From: Maea johnstoni
Taxonomy: Eukaryota > Annelida > Polychaeta > Spionida > Magelonidae
DNA length: 64,000 bases
Assembly (NCBI GenBank): GCA_963942565.1
Contig: OZ012700.1
Coordinates: 21,294,643-21,358,642 of the forward strand
Direction of reading: 5' to 3'
The position numbers and the translations under genes were made by a program. Positions within the stretch are counted from its first letter, which is position 1, and each line of letters starts with the position of its first letter. The notes below the pieces were generated by a model. That model saw nothing but the letters and a program-made list of their open reading frames with translations, was not told the DNA's origin and ran no database searches. Of the stretch, positions 43,587 through 56,490 are shown in pieces.

Positions 43587-45274
43587 TTAACCCATTAATG
43601 CTTACGAGTTGCTCCTGAAATTTTCGTCTGGAACTAAATTACTTTTGACAATAACTTTGAGATTGAGAATGGTTTTACAAGATATTTGAAGGAAAGTTGT
43701 AGGTAATGTTCTGATTGACAGTTCTCCATCAAATATTTTCCAGACTTTGCTTTTGCCTTCAAAATATCATTGAAATAGCGAGGCTGCTTTTGGCCACTGT
43801 GAGTATTAATGGGTTAAAGGAGAACTAGGCGTATAAAGTGAATTATTGTCCAACACTAAAACAGTCAAAAGATCAGCTCAGATATGTAAAATTTGTTATT
43901 TGACCTATTAACCATTATGCTGCTGCTGGTTAATTTGTGCAAAACAAAAGGATGGGCAAAAAGGCTGAAATATGACTGGAACATTGGTACTCATCTGATA
44001 GTGGTCAGCAAGAGCTTTCAAATGAATACCAACAAGAGTAGGTTCAGATATTTTTGCCGTTTTGTGCCTTGGACGAAGGTAGTCCTAGCAAAGTAAGGGT
44101 TAATGCTTACAATTCCTCTCGAAATTGCCATCTTGATCTATGATACTTTCGAAAATAGCTCATATGCCCATCGCTGTTTTTCACATATGTTTATTATTTA
44201 ATCCAGATAGGCTTGCATGTGGTTTTCTGGTGCTTATCAGTTCTCCGGCGCTCAAAGAGTTAATATTCTGTTCCCCAACTGCTTATTGCTCGTGCCCATT
44301 AACCCATTCACACTCAGAGCAGCCAAATGAGGCCGGACAATTTTGGAAATATTTTGCTTACAAAAACATTTTCTTGAAAAATTTTGTAGGAGAAATGTTG
44401 ATCAGCAGTCAAACAACAACTCCCCTTCAAATATTTTATGAACTTTCACTTTATTCCTAAGTTATTTTCAAAAGTATGAGAGAAGCAGACGATACCATCT
44501 AGAGGAACTCCAAGTGTTAATGGGTTAAAATGCAGGCATTTAATTCCTGCACTGATAATGTGCCCTGACCAGGTTCTATAGACAACTGAAAGGGGGATGG
44601 ATACCTCTGAGAACGAAACGGTACGTAAAAGGTATTGGTGCCAATCTATCGGTACAGTATTTTAATGATACTGTTAATGGTACTATATTGCATTGTTACC
44701 TTATAAATTTTGTTGTGAATAGTCATGTTTAGGATCTTGGACAATTCCTAATAGATGATAACTTCACTTTGGTCAGTATTGTTAAGAGTACCTTTAATGA
44801 ATGAAACAGTACAATACGGTACTTATAGAAATGATACCGGTACCAGTACCTCTTAACCCGTCCAATGCTGAGGCTACTTTCGTCCAAAGCACAATGATGC
44901 AAAGATATTTGAAAACCATCTAGATGCTATCCTATTGGTATTCATTGGATAGCTTTGGCTGAGCACTCTCAGATGAGTACCCATTTACCAGGGTTTCAGC
45001 CATTTTCAGGGTTTTTTGCATCATTTTGTATAGGACAAGTTAGCCACCACCAGCATAAGGGTTAACCCTTATGCTATTAATGGCTAATTTTGCCAAAACA
45101 AAATAATGCAAAAAACCTGAAAAATCACTGAAACCCTGGCAAATGGGTACTTATTTGAGAATACTCAGCGAGAGCTTTCCAATGAGTACCAACATGACAT
45201 GGTTTAGATGTTTTTCAAAGATTTTTGCGTCTTTGTGCTTTGGGCGAATGTAGCCTCAGCATTGGAAGGGTTAA
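43587..45274. mobile_element. Run of five TTAA-type MITEs
   Basis: Family B at 43587-43817 and 44299-44528; family A at 43908-44103, 44853-45065 (reversed) and 45062-45274. The last two are head to head and share a single TTAA. Confidence 0.85.
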
Positions 45275-45507
45275 CAGTATCCAACCCTACAACTGCAGGT
45301 CAGATTGTTGTCTGGTTGACTGGCAACCCAGACCAAGCATTACACATAAGCTCTGGGTTGACTGTGCGTAGTTCAAACCTAGGGATAAGTAACGCTACTC
45401 AATAACTCAATATCATACCAAATACTGATATTGAATGGATGAAGTATCGTACTGGAAAAGTAAAGTATTGTATTGTATTAAGTTTGAAAATGAATTAATA
45501 CAGACAT

Positions 45508-45553
45508 ATATATATATATATATATATCAATATAAATATATATATATATATAT
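45508..45553. repeat. TA microsatellite
   Basis: Two TA tracts separated by TCAATATAA, about 70 bp before the candidate exon at 45626. Confidence 0.9.
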
Positions 45554-45625
45554 AATAAAGATAAAGATTGTTTTGATAGCCCGCTGTGGTTTATGAATAT
45601 GATGTCTTATTATTTTTCCCGGCAG

Positions 45626-45747
45626 CTGGGATCATTGGGCAAGCAGTCAACCGGTTGCTGGAAGATGACCAGTCAATGGGTGCAAGACTTGAATGTAGCT
45701 ACTGTAGAAGGATATATGGTCACTGTGCACTAGAAGACTTGCTCTAG
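45626..45747 (+). CDS. Candidate isolated terminal exon of 39 codons
   Basis: After a plausible acceptor (TTTTTCCCGGCAG) the frame encodes GIIGQAVNRLLEDDQSMGAR and then LECSYCRRIYGHCALEDLL, ending in TAG. An AATAAA lies about 110 bp further on. It looks more like protein than its AT-rich, repeat-filled surroundings, and I do not recognise the family. It enters in phase 1, the same phase in which RNF217 exon 3 ends, so it could be an alternative last exon of RNF217 10 kb downstream, or the end of another gene. No partner exon was found nearby. Confidence 0.3.
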
Positions 45748-46817
45748 CTATAAGTAGCATTGTTGTTGTCTAAGAATAATAAGGCGACGGTTACTTGATT
45801 TTTTGGTTCCCGGATCCTTCCCAGACCAATTTTACAGGGTTGGGAGGGAGGTAATTGAAAATAAAGTTGATTTTTTTTCTATTTTTTAACACACAAAAAT
45901 CTAAATAAGCAAACATTCGGGAGGGAGGTAAAAAAATAAAGTGATTTTTTGGCTAGTACTAAAATACATACTTAAAACCATATTTTCAAATATTAAAAAA
46001 ATGATTTTGTAATAAGAGGATGCATTTCAACAACACGGTATTGCTCTGGTATTAATATTCTTGTAGTTTTATTACCATCCATGGTAAATCTATTGTAGGT
46101 TTGGTGTACCTACTTAAGGCTCGGCAGCAGAGCACAAAATAAAGTGGGGGGATTCATTTATTTTCCCGTCGGGTCTATTCCACTTTGATCGGAGGATCTG
46201 GGAACCAATAAATCAAGTAACCGTCGTCTAAGAGACTTTGTGTTGTCAGTGGTTTGTTGTGACTGTTTTCATGCAAGGAAGTTGCCAAACATTTTCTTTC
46301 TCTTGTTATTATATGGACTATTTTTCTTTTAGGATTGAAGTGTCAGTAAGTGCAGGTAACCATGCTCACCTGTGAATCTCTAACCGTTGAATTTTTTCCC
46401 CTTTCTCAGAACGGTTTTATACCATGCATACATTATCAATCAAGTTTTTCGTCAATCTTGGTTCCTTTCTCTTTATTTATTATATCAGTATTTTTTCTTT
46501 TTTAATCGTTTGAAATGACAAACTATGATGCAGACATTCCAAATATATATACATTTTTAACATAAGTCAACTGTTATGACTGGGGGCCTTCATGTTAATT
46601 TTCCCCTACCTTGCAATTGACATCCTGACTGACAATGAAAATCTCAATCCATGTTTGAAATTCCTAGAGTCCAAAAGACGGTCTTTGTGTATTTCTCAGT
46701 GATTTAAAATAAAAATGAACAAAATTGACAATCGTTGGCTAAGTTTTTGGCACTTTTGATACAAATTCACTTCCATCAGAGATACTAGTATGGCTATGAG
46801 AGCATGCTCAGACTTTG
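45748..46817. other. AT-rich non-coding stretch
   Basis: AATAAA at about 45859. A diffuse inverted motif about the CGGGAGGGAGGTAA region and GGTTACTTGATTTTTTGGTTCCCGGATCC (near 45790) with its reverse near 46195-46225 suggests an old MITE at about 45780-46230. Nothing else recognised. Confidence 0.45.
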
Positions 46818-47460
46818 CCTGATTCAGAAAGATTTTGCCTACTTCATACAGATTTTGCCTGATTCAGACAGATCCTGCCTGATTCAGACAGATTTTGCCT
46901 AATTCAGACAGATTTTGCCTAATTCAGACAGATTTTGCCTGATCCAGACACATCTTACCTAATTCAGACAGATTTAGCCTGATTCTAGAAAGATCTTGCT
47001 TGCTTCAGGCAGATCTTGCCTGATTCATACAGATTTTGTCTAATTCATACAGATTTTGTCTAATTCATACAGATTTAGCCTTCTTCAGACAGATTTTGCC
47101 TAATTCAGACAGATCTTGCCTAATCCAGGCAGATTTTGTCTAATTCAGACAGATTTTGTATAATTCAGACAGATTTTGCCTAATCCAGACAGATTTTGTC
47201 TAATTCAGACAGATTTTGCCTGATCCAGACAGATTTTGTCTAATTCAGACAGATTTTGTTTAATCCAGACAGATTTTGTCTAATTCAGACAGATTTTGTC
47301 TAATCCAGACAGATTTTGTCTAATTCAGACTGATTTTGTATAATTCAGACAGATTTTGTCTAATTCAGACAGATTTTGCCTAATCCAGACAGATTTTGTC
47401 TAATTCAGACAGATTTTGTATAATTCAGACAGATTTTGTATAATTCAGACAGATTTTGCC
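46818..47460. repeat. 20-bp tandem array (about 32 units)
   Basis: Unit CAGACAGATTTTGCCTAATT with alternating variants (GATC/ATTC, GCC/GTC/GTA), giving a visible 40-bp higher order in the right half. No coding or splice meaning was found. Confidence 0.95.
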
Positions 47461-48515
47461 ACTCCACTGTGACCCTGGGTGAGCATGGTTACTTGTAGAG
47501 CTGGCATAACACACTGGTTTTCCTTTCAACATTGTCTCTTTTACATTTTATTTTAGAGATTTTGATGTTGTCTATAGAGAATAGCTGGCCATTGTTACAT
47601 CGCTTGGATAGCTGACTACGCAAATTATGGTAGAATCTATAAAAGATGTTTATAGTAGACCATGCAGTATAAATTTGTTGGCATCTTTCATACATAACAA
47701 GAAAATAAAGGAGATGCTTCTTGCAAATTGAAATGATTTCATTGTTGTTTTTCCTTATCACTTTTGCGTCGGGTAAGTGTTCGCTAGATCCCAATAGCTA
47801 GGTTGGTACGGTCGCTATAAAAATGTGTGTCATTGTGTTGGGCCATTACGATGGTGCAAGTGTGAACGGCAGAAAAAAAAAATTCAAATTTTTCTCCACC
47901 GTTTTTCTCCAAAACAGCAGAAAAAAAATTAAAAAATTTTTTCTCCAACGTTTTTCCAAAAACTGCAGAATTTTTTTTTTTTAATATTTTGTTGCCTATT
48001 TTTGTGCAAACTGGTTATCTGTCTCACTGTACCACTTCCAAGGGAGCACTCATTATTTGAATTTGATGGTATGTGGTGACCAAAATGGCATGTAAAAGTG
48101 GACAAAAAAGACATTTTAGAATATTCATAATTGATATTGAATATTGATAAAGGAATTTCATAATTCATGTATGAATTGCAAATATTCACTTCTTTCACTA
48201 TTCATTATGCAGTCGTGACCAGATTCGGCACTACGAGCGGTTAGAATTGTTGTGACCCAACTTCCGTGTCTACGACAGCGTATATAGGCCTGTCATGAGA
48301 GTGGCATGGGGAAAGATCGACTCCGTATTAAAGGAGCAAAGCACGGCCACTTTGCACCTTATCAGTTACTCAGGAAATCACAAGTTTACCTGGGGGAGGG
48401 GGGGTCAAGTATTTAACAAATGATAAACGTGATTCAAGAACGCCCCGTCCAACTTCCAGTTTAGTACGGCATTAGTACTTAGTGTGATAAATTCATGAGA
48501 CCCTCAACGATTGGG

Positions 48516-48585
48516 TTCGTAGCCTAGGGGTTAGTTGTTCGGCTCTCACGCGGCCGATACGGGTTCAATTCCTCAAAGTAGAAGA
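48516..48585 (+). repeat. tRNA-like segment, probable SINE head
   Basis: TAGCCTAGGGGTTAG resembles an A box and GGGTTCAATTCCTC a B box 35 bp later, with a possible anticodon arm CGGCT-CTCACGC-GGCCG between. The acceptor ends do not pair and the T-stem is weak, so it is not a working tRNA gene. Confidence 0.55.
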
Positions 48586-48677
48586 CTTTTCGTCCTATCT
48601 TTTTTTCTTTTTTTTTTGGGGAGATAAAAAATGAAACAATTTTTTCTGTCTATATCTGACCCCAAATATATCCATAC

Positions 48678-48681
<4 letters not shown>

Positions 48682-48738
<57 letters not shown>

Positions 48739-48819
48739 TAGATAGATATAGATATATACAAATATATCCAGTTTCTTCTGCCCCCACACACCCCCCTCCC
48801 CCAAAGGAAAAGTGAATTA

Positions 48820-48905
<86 letters not shown>

Positions 48906-48925
48906 GTATATATATGTATATATAT
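48682..48925. repeat. TA and GATA microsatellites in the foldback loop
   Basis: TA at 48682-48710, GATA at 48711-48755 and a longer TA tract with ATGTA interruptions at 48824-48925. Confidence 0.92.
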
Positions 48926-49056
48926 TGGTATCAGAGAAATACATCCCCTTGATCCGCAACTCCATAGGCACAGCATGCTAGTACCTAGGGTATGTGCGCC
49001 TCGGGTTACGCGGTGGTGCCTGGGGGAGTATTGGTCACGTGATTTTTTTCTGGCAG

Positions 49057-49209
49057 GATGTTGGCTGGAATCCAGGCATGTGCAACTGGTTTCGTGGCAA
49101 TTTCAGTCTGACCCAGGGCCCGTCATCCTATCTAAGTCAGATAGGTTGCCAAGGAGATGGGGTCAGCAGCCAGCCAGGCTGGGGTACACAGGTTATCTAT
49201 GACTCATAG
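49057..49209 (+). CDS. Candidate exon or captured coding fragment in the loop of a long inverted repeat
   Basis: After TTTTTTTCTGGCAG the frame reads [20 protein letters not shown] and ends [10 protein letters not shown] with a TAG, 50 codons in phase 0. The frame is also open upstream to about 48994. Composition (Trp, Cys, Gly) resembles a folded secreted domain, but I do not recognise it. It lies between the 455- to 462-bp arms of an inverted repeat, so it may be a host fragment carried by the element or chance. Confidence 0.25.
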   Translation, partial: DVGWNPGMCNWFRGNFSLTQGPSSYLSQIGCQGDGVSSQPGWGTQVIYDS

Positions 49210-49276
49210 TGCGAGGCAGCGAAATTTGATGATGCATGCACAGCGCCCACTCCCTGTCTACTACTCTCAGATTGGT

Positions 49277-49392
<116 letters not shown>

Positions 49393-50139
49393 TGATCGTT
49401 GAGGGTCTCATGAACTTATCACACTAAGTACTAATGCCGTACTAAACTGGAAGTTGGACGGGGCGTTCTTGAATCACATTTATCATTTGTTAAATACTAG
49501 ACCCCCCCTCCCCCAGGTAAACTTGTGATTTCCTGAGTAACTGATAAGGTGCAAAGTGGCCGTGCTTTGCTCCTTTAATACGGAGTCGATCTTTCCCCAT
49601 GCCACTCTCATGACAGGCCTATATACGCTGTCGTAGACACGAAAGTTGTGTCACAACAATTCTAACCGCTCGTAGTGCCGAATCTGGTCACAACTGGATA
49701 ATGAATAGTGAAAGTAGTGAATATTTGCAATTCATACATGAATTATGAAATTCCTTATTCAGTTATCAATATTCAATATCAATTATGAATATTCTAAAAT
49801 GTCTTTTTTGTCCACTTTTACATGCCATTTTGGTCACCACATACCATCAAATTCAATTCGTGAAGAGAAGAGAATTTCTTCCTAGTTCTTGGTTTCTATC
49901 TTGTCAGAATATGACCTTAGTATTTGAAAGTGACTAAAAATCATTTCCTGCCCTCCTTCTGTATCTGGGGTGCTATATTATTCATGACATAATTCCTCAA
50001 ATAGAAAACATTTAAAGGGGGGTTGTATGCATGGATCGTTAATAACTCGTAACTTTTATTACAAAAAGCTTGTCATACATAGAAAAAACAAGAAATGTAA
50101 ATAATAGTGATATATGTTGACAAATGTGTTAACAAAATA

Positions 50140-50318
50140 ACTTTTTGGCCATTACGAAATGATGCAAAAAAAAACTGGAAAATGACTGAACCCCTGGTAT
50201 ATGGTACTTATCTGACAGTACTCAGCAAGAGCTTTCCAATGAATACCAACATGACAGGGTTTAGATGTTTTCTTCCTTGTGTTTTGGACGAAAGTAGCCT
50301 TAGCATTGGAAGGGTTAA
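50140..50318. mobile_element. TTAA-type MITE, family A, left end lost
   Basis: Retains the ACGAAATGATGC to GCATTGGAAGGGTTAA portion. The left TTAACCCTT is not visible. Confidence 0.75.
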
Positions 50319-50617
50319 ATGTCACGCGCTTCACAATGGATTCAACAATAGCGCACGCCCCTATCCTGCGTGACTTGCAGGATCTGGCGCAAGTCCTAGT
50401 ACAGAACACAGGATATATAAGAAGCAATACACACTAACTATCATTTTTGAAAGTATGCATATTTAGCCTTTTCTGGATTAGTTTAGCCAGCTTTTGCTCC
50501 ATGTGAAACCGAATTCGCGTTGTAAGGGAAATGAACTGAGAGAATTAGTGAAATAGATTGTGATAAATTCATAAAGATTTTTTGAAAGTAAGGTACAGCT
50601 TGCTATTCATTCATAAG

Positions 50618-50690
50618 TCATTGGTTTCCAACGAGGCAGAGCCGAGTGTGATAGCGATAATTTCCGGTGGATATCAGGCTTCATCTCATG
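50618..50690. repeat. Dispersed repeat pair (copy at 52352-52424)
   Basis: GTCATTGGTTTCCAACGAGG to GGTGGATATCAGGCTT recurs at 52352 with few changes, in the same orientation. Confidence 0.8.
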
Positions 50691-50905
50691 ATTGGCAAAT
50701 TAATTCTAGGCTTTTGATTGGTCAATTGGCCCATGATATGAAGCTGTGTTGTGAACTTCCTTCAATTCAACTCTCAGAATCGTATATTAACCTCTCAGAA
50801 TCCTATATTAACCTCCAAGTATTCTTATATTAACCTGCTGCTTTTTAGGGTGGGGGGAGTTGAGCATTGCATCAGATGATTATGCCCATGATGTATGTAT
50901 GTATG

Positions 50906-51116
<211 letters not shown>

Positions 51117-51485
51117 GTATTTATAGTGTGTGTGTGTGTGTGTGGTAATATGTGTGCAGATAGGCATACGGTCGTGATAATTGTAATATGAACCTCCTTT
51201 CTAACAGATCTACCTGTAATGCGACCTCATCAGACGGTTACAAGTTCAGGGCCCTGTGAATGACAGTTAATCTTGCAGCCCTGAATAGTGAAAGAACAGG
51301 ACGCCCTGAAGGTATCAAATATCTTGACCACGACGAACAGCCATATATAGTGTTGAGATTCTGGAACAAATCAGCGGCTCCGTCGTGTCTAGAACTATAT
51401 AAGGGTATCTGATTCCCAGACAAGGCCCTGTGGATCACAACTCTCCCTGGATACAATAGTGAAAGGTCAGGATGCCCTGAAGCCT

Positions 51486-52342
51486 TAGGGTCTTAGCCAG
51501 GATTTAGAAACTGTGCGCCCAAAATTGCCAATTGTAAAATTGTTGGGTGTCCGGATTTTAAAGGGGGATCACAACATACTCAAATTTAAACCTTAAACAT
51601 GTATGCATTTCTCAAAATAAGCCATGATATCCTATAGACCCGGTTCGTGTCTCTATCAGGCCATCCTTTTTGTTTATTGATGTTTCTGTTTTTGGCCTTT
51701 CCGAAAGGCCAAAAACAGAAACATCAATAAACAATAAACAAAAAGGATGGCCTGATAGAGACACGAACCACAGGTATTTGTATCTGTACAAGTGTCTTAT
51801 GGTATAATTTTACTTAAAAATTCGTCCTGTACAGTTATGATCGTTATAGTGACGTTGGCCACCCTCTTGGTAAGTCTCAGACGATGTTTCAGCGTCCTAC
51901 GATCCCTACAAGCCAAGAAAACACCACATGAACATTATAACTGCTACCTCCTTTATATATAATTCAATGTATTACTAGTATATATAAAGGAGATAGCAGT
52001 TCTAATGTTCATGTGGTGTTTTCTTGGCTTGTAGGAATCGTAGGACGCTGAAACTTCGTCTGAGACTTATCAAGAGGGTGGCCAACGTCACTATAACGAT
52101 CATAACTGTACAGGACGAATTTTTAAATAAAATTATACCATAAGACACTTGTACAGATACAAATACCTGTGCACGAACCGGGTCTAGATATCCTAATACA
52201 ATGTCACTGGAATTATATGCAGATGAAAAAAATCCAATTATGTGCTTTTGATTGACATTTTAAGAAATTCCTCACATAATATTTTGGGTGTCCTGAGGAG
52301 TGCCTTTTAAGGGTTTGGGTGTCCAAAAAGACGCCCTGCTAT
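51486..52342. mobile_element. TCTTAGCCAG MITE split by a MULE-like double palindrome
   Basis: The left part (51486-51634) and right part (52187-52342) are the two halves of the MITE family. The 552-bp element between them is listed separately. Confidence 0.88.
51635..52186. mobile_element. MULE-like foldback element: two palindromes and a 9-bp target duplication
   Basis: Ends TAGACCCGGTTCGTG and GCACGAACCGGGTCTA, flanked by GATATCCTA at 51626-51634 and 52187-52195. Inside are one hairpin of about 60-bp arms (51642-51768) and a second of about 190-bp arms (51770-52170). A 9-bp duplication with long inverted repeats fits Mutator-like elements. No open frame was seen. Confidence 0.88.
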
Positions 52343-52844
52343 AACCCATAAGTCATTGGTTTCCAACGAGGCGGAGCCGAGTGTGATAGCAATAACTTCT
52401 GGTGGATATCAGGCTCTACCACACTTTCAAACAGGGTGTAGAGAATAACAACACCTTTCATGATAATGGTTATAATAATAATAATAATAATAATAGTACA
52501 ATAATAATGATAATAAGGAGTGAGCGAAAACAAGAGAGGAACTAGCCAATTCCATCCAAATTCTGGATGGCCTTTGAATACATTCCCATGACTGCCATTC
52601 CTGATGGCTGATACCTTCCGTATCATACGCACGTCTGAAATATCTAAAACCTATCGTAAAGCATCTACGGTACAGCTTTTAAGAGATGCAAACGAATTGA
52701 CTATGCTTCCAGGGGAAGGATATCTCGTATGCCATATCGTTGCAATCTGCCCATGATCTTGCCTGTCTCTTCAGGCCATCTGGTGAGCAGAACAGGAGTC
52801 AAGTTGGAGCTCACGGGCCGCGCAGGGTTTCCATGAATGATGAA

Positions 52845-53094
52845 GGTAAAGGTATTCGGTTTATAGTCTTGTATCCACCGAAGTGCTCAAACAACCTTCG
52901 TCCCCTAGCAGGCCTGTACACACAGCAACCATTTCAATCCCCCGAGGGATATTCCAGAGCAGTTGGGTAAACTGAGGCAATATGGAATAAACTGTCTTGC
53001 CCAAGGACAGACCAAAGTGCCCCCGCTGGGAATTGAACCAGTGACCTACTGATAACTAGTCCGACACCTAACCAACTGAGCTACTTTGTCCCCC
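52845..53094 (-). mobile_element. tRNA-derived SINE with intact A and B boxes
   Basis: On the minus strand it begins GGGGGACAAAGTAGCTCAG, with A box TAGCTCAGTTGG and B box GGTTCAATTCC in the tRNA-like head (53094-53017). A body with TTTGGTCTGTCCTTGGGCAA follows. The end near 52845 is a guess. Confidence 0.75.
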
Positions 53095-53251
53095 TCAATC
53101 AATCTGAGTCCCTCAACGCAAATCATGTCGCTATTATCAAGTGATTTGTACCGCACCCAACAATTTCTTCCTTGTTACACAGTGCTTTCTCTAAACAAAA
53201 TGTATGCATTTTCATGCGGATTTGCGCTTTTTGTACATTCTGTACCAAGAG

Positions 53252-53459
53252 CCTTAAACCTGATGGTGGTCTTTTTGACCAACACAAAATGGTGCAAAAA
53301 AACTTGAAAAATGACTGAAACCCTGGCATATGGGTACTCATCTGGGAGTATTCAGGGAGAGCTACTTACTGAATACCAACATGACAGGTTTTAGATGTTT
53401 TTCAAAAATCTTAGCATCCTTGTGTTATGGTTGAAAGTAGCCTCAGCATAAGAAGGGTT
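53252..53459. mobile_element. TTAA-type MITE, family A, diverged ends
   Basis: CTTAAACCTGATGGTGG to GCATAAGAAGGGTTGAA with the GACAGGTTTTAGATG block inside. Confidence 0.75.
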
Positions 53460-54314
53460 GAATAGTCCTTGTTATTAAAATGCCTCTTTTAAGACGTTTA
53501 TGGTTATTCTTTTCAAATTCTGCCATCAATTATTATACTTTTGCAAAATGTGTCAAATGTTGCTGAAAATAGAGTATTGTATAATTACACTCAGAATGCT
53601 TTTAAAATTATTTTTAAATAACCGAAATTTAAAACGAAATGCCTTACCAACCTTAGGAAGCCGCTTACTCAGATATCAAACCTGTCTGGGGGTCAGACTA
53701 TACGATTGTACAGATGATCCCCATATGGGTCATACGTGCAAAATACATCAGTACTATGTACAGAGAAGTAATCCGGAAAAGGAAGGAGAATGAATTGTAA
53801 ATGTTTTCTATGCTCAGCAGAGGAAACATAACATGGCTCATAGATTTGTTTACCAAACATTGGTAAAATAATGAGTCATCCTAATGCGTACATTTATACG
53901 ATTTTTCTTTTCTTGATTTATTACCTGATTGTTTACGGGAGTTCAGATTTATAGTTTACTTTTGTGTTTGAAAACAAATTACTATGAATGTATGAAATTG
54001 TGTAGAATTCTACAGTCAATAAATGATACATACATACTAGTATACCTTCCAAACAAAATGGGTCTCCCTTCTCCATCCTATCTCTGATGTTGAATGTTGT
54101 CAATATACAGACAAGTTCCATTTCCCCAAAATAACTTCATGGGACAGGTTGTGCTAAAAGACGGGCAGGCAACATTTTAAGTTTATATGGCAATTCAATG
54201 GTGCTGATTTCAAACACTGTTAAGGGATATTTGTTCTATTCGAGCTTGCGGCTATTTTTCTGCAGCCGAAGACGGAATGGGAAGCTTCTATGCGCAGGGT
54301 CTTAGCCAGGATTT

Positions 54315-55391
54315 TCATAACAGGGTGTCAGAATTTTCTATTTCTCTAAGGAGGGGGTCAATAAATGCGACATACTTCAAGAGGGATAACACACCCCCTT
54401 GATGTATGCCGCATCTCATACTGTACCACTCTGAATATGTCCCCATAAGCCCCACTTTACACTTAAAATCTTCATACGATTTGTAAAGCAGTCGCCATAA
54501 CTTGCCCTTTATGCCAAGATTTCTGAGTTGGTAAAATAAGCCGTCGGTCCAGACACTATCGAAAGCTTTGGCCACGTCGAAATAGGCTACAAAGACTTTC
54601 TTTTTAGTGTCTAGACCAGCAGCTATCGACTCCTGCAGAATTAACGCAGAGTGAATACAAGAAGAGCCGGTTCTGCAAGCCCCTTGCAAGCGTGATATAA
54701 TGTTCTGGTCTTCCCACCAGAACTTTAGTCGCTCCCGCACTAGCATCTCAAACAGTTTATTCATGCATGTGAGTAGGGTTATCCCCCTATAATTATTAAC
54801 ATCTAAGGGGAAGAGGTTCTTCCCTTTGTAAAGGGGGATTTAAGTGCCTCGGCGGAAATTTTCAGGTATGTATTCTAAACGAATAACACTATTGATGATG
54901 TTGGTAATCAAAGCAGTGACCCTCTCACCTGCATGAACAAAGTGCTCTGTGGAAAGACCGTCGCAGCCTGCCACTTTACCCCTCTTGAGGGCTCTCATAC
55001 CACCACTCACTTCCTTAATAGCAAATCATTGAGTCAGGAGCTCACCATCGTCAACTTCATTGCACCACAACCTTACCGAGTCAGTAACCTGATTGTAGTG
55101 ACCCTTATCAAAGCTGGGAGATTGCCTGGGTAAAGATATGCGCTCAAAGTGTTCGCGCCACACTTGTACCACCTCATTTATGTCATACACAACATTACCT
55201 ACAGTGTCGCGCAAAGCAAAAACCGTTTGCTGCTTAGGGTTTCTCACCTTTTTGACCTTTTTCCAAAATGAGATTCTATCATTATGATCAGCTTTAACAA
55301 TTTCATTGATTTCGCTCTTTTCGTGCTCTTTTTGAACTCTTCTGAGCTCTCGCATGAACGCCTTTCTGGCCAGTTTATGGTTTTGGAACAT
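54315..55391 (-). pseudogene. LINE ORF2 linker and partial reverse transcriptase
   Basis: A basic helical linker (55026-55391) precedes the RT, where NNYRGITLLTCMNKLFEMLV, YFDVAKAFDSVW and GIHQGGVLS mark the fingers and palm. The YxDD motif is absent because the copy ends first. Confidence 0.85.
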
Positions 55392-55803
55392 GGGGTTATT
55401 TGTATCTCTAGGTCTACCTTCGGCTTTCCAGAGTCTATAACACTTGACCTTCTCTCTTTTTGGAATTGTAAGTTCTGCATTCCAAAACGGCTTAACATTA
55501 CTTCTAAGTTTGGTATGTGGTATTTTTTCGCTGACCTCATGGAGAGCTTTGACTAGGTCGCTTATAATAGAGTCTACATCATCTGCGCTGCAGGTATCGC
55601 TATCAAATCATGTTGCCAGGTTAATGACATTATCATGAATCATGTTTGGTAGCACTGTATGGTACTCTTTCGACGAGATTCAATGTTTTTGATCCGTGTT
55701 AGCAACCATATGTGGGAGACATTGTAACTCTAACTTTGCTCTAACTGCATAGTGGTCAGAGGTATTCATGATATTGTCACTAATCTTGTCACTTCGCAAC
55801 TTA

Positions 55804-56490
55804 TTAACTTGGTCCTGAGCCCTTCAGGTACCGCGATGTAATCGATAGTGGAGGAACCCATGCCCCCCTTAAACGTGATAACAGGACCTGTAGCGGTGTT
55901 GGTGAGGTTGGCCGGAAATAAGGAAAACTCTTTAAAAGATTTGCTGACAGTAAGGCCGTTTTTTTATTAGGTTTACGGTTAGACTTTCTCCCACCTAGGT
56001 GACCTACATCGCCATTGTAGTCACCACATATGATATTAAAAGCATTGTGTTCCCTATTACTGATAATCTCTGCACACTCATCAATGACTGTGCCAAAATC
56101 ATCAGCCGAACCTGGAGAAGGGAAGTATATAGAAAAGATGTTAACAATACGCTTAGATTTGGTTTGTAACCGCAATCCGCAAATCCTATCGTGGGTGATT
56201 TCTGATATCGGGGAGATGCCGCCGAGAGTTTTACGGCAAAATATGGCAACACCTCCTTGACCTCTCCGTACACCGAACTGCTCAGGACCAGAGTGCTTCC
56301 TAGCACGGCTAACACTATAAAAGTCGTCCGAGATGTCATGTAGTTTGTGTAAACAATTCGCGTGCAGCCAGTGCTCTGATATTGTTATGATATCATTATC
56401 TCTCATTAGGATATTTAAGTATGGCACTGACGTAAGCATGCCTCTAGAATCCCAAGAGGCAATTGAGTGTCGATTGAACCAGCGTTATTT
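55804..56490 (-). pseudogene. LINE ORF2 endonuclease domain
   Basis: IASWDSRGM, NDIITISEHWLH, GGVAIFCRK and ICGDYNGDVGH are the expected blocks of an apurinic-type endonuclease. The N-terminal part is in frame from about 56485. The frame then decays after about 210 codons. Confidence 0.8.

Noticed and set aside
47489-47794. 101-codon minus-strand frame downstream of the 20-bp array
   Set aside because: AT-rich chance frame; no domain, no splice context.
53017-53094. Functional tRNA gene on the minus strand
   Set aside because: The A and B boxes are good but the sequence runs into a SINE body without a terminator or a pairing acceptor stem.
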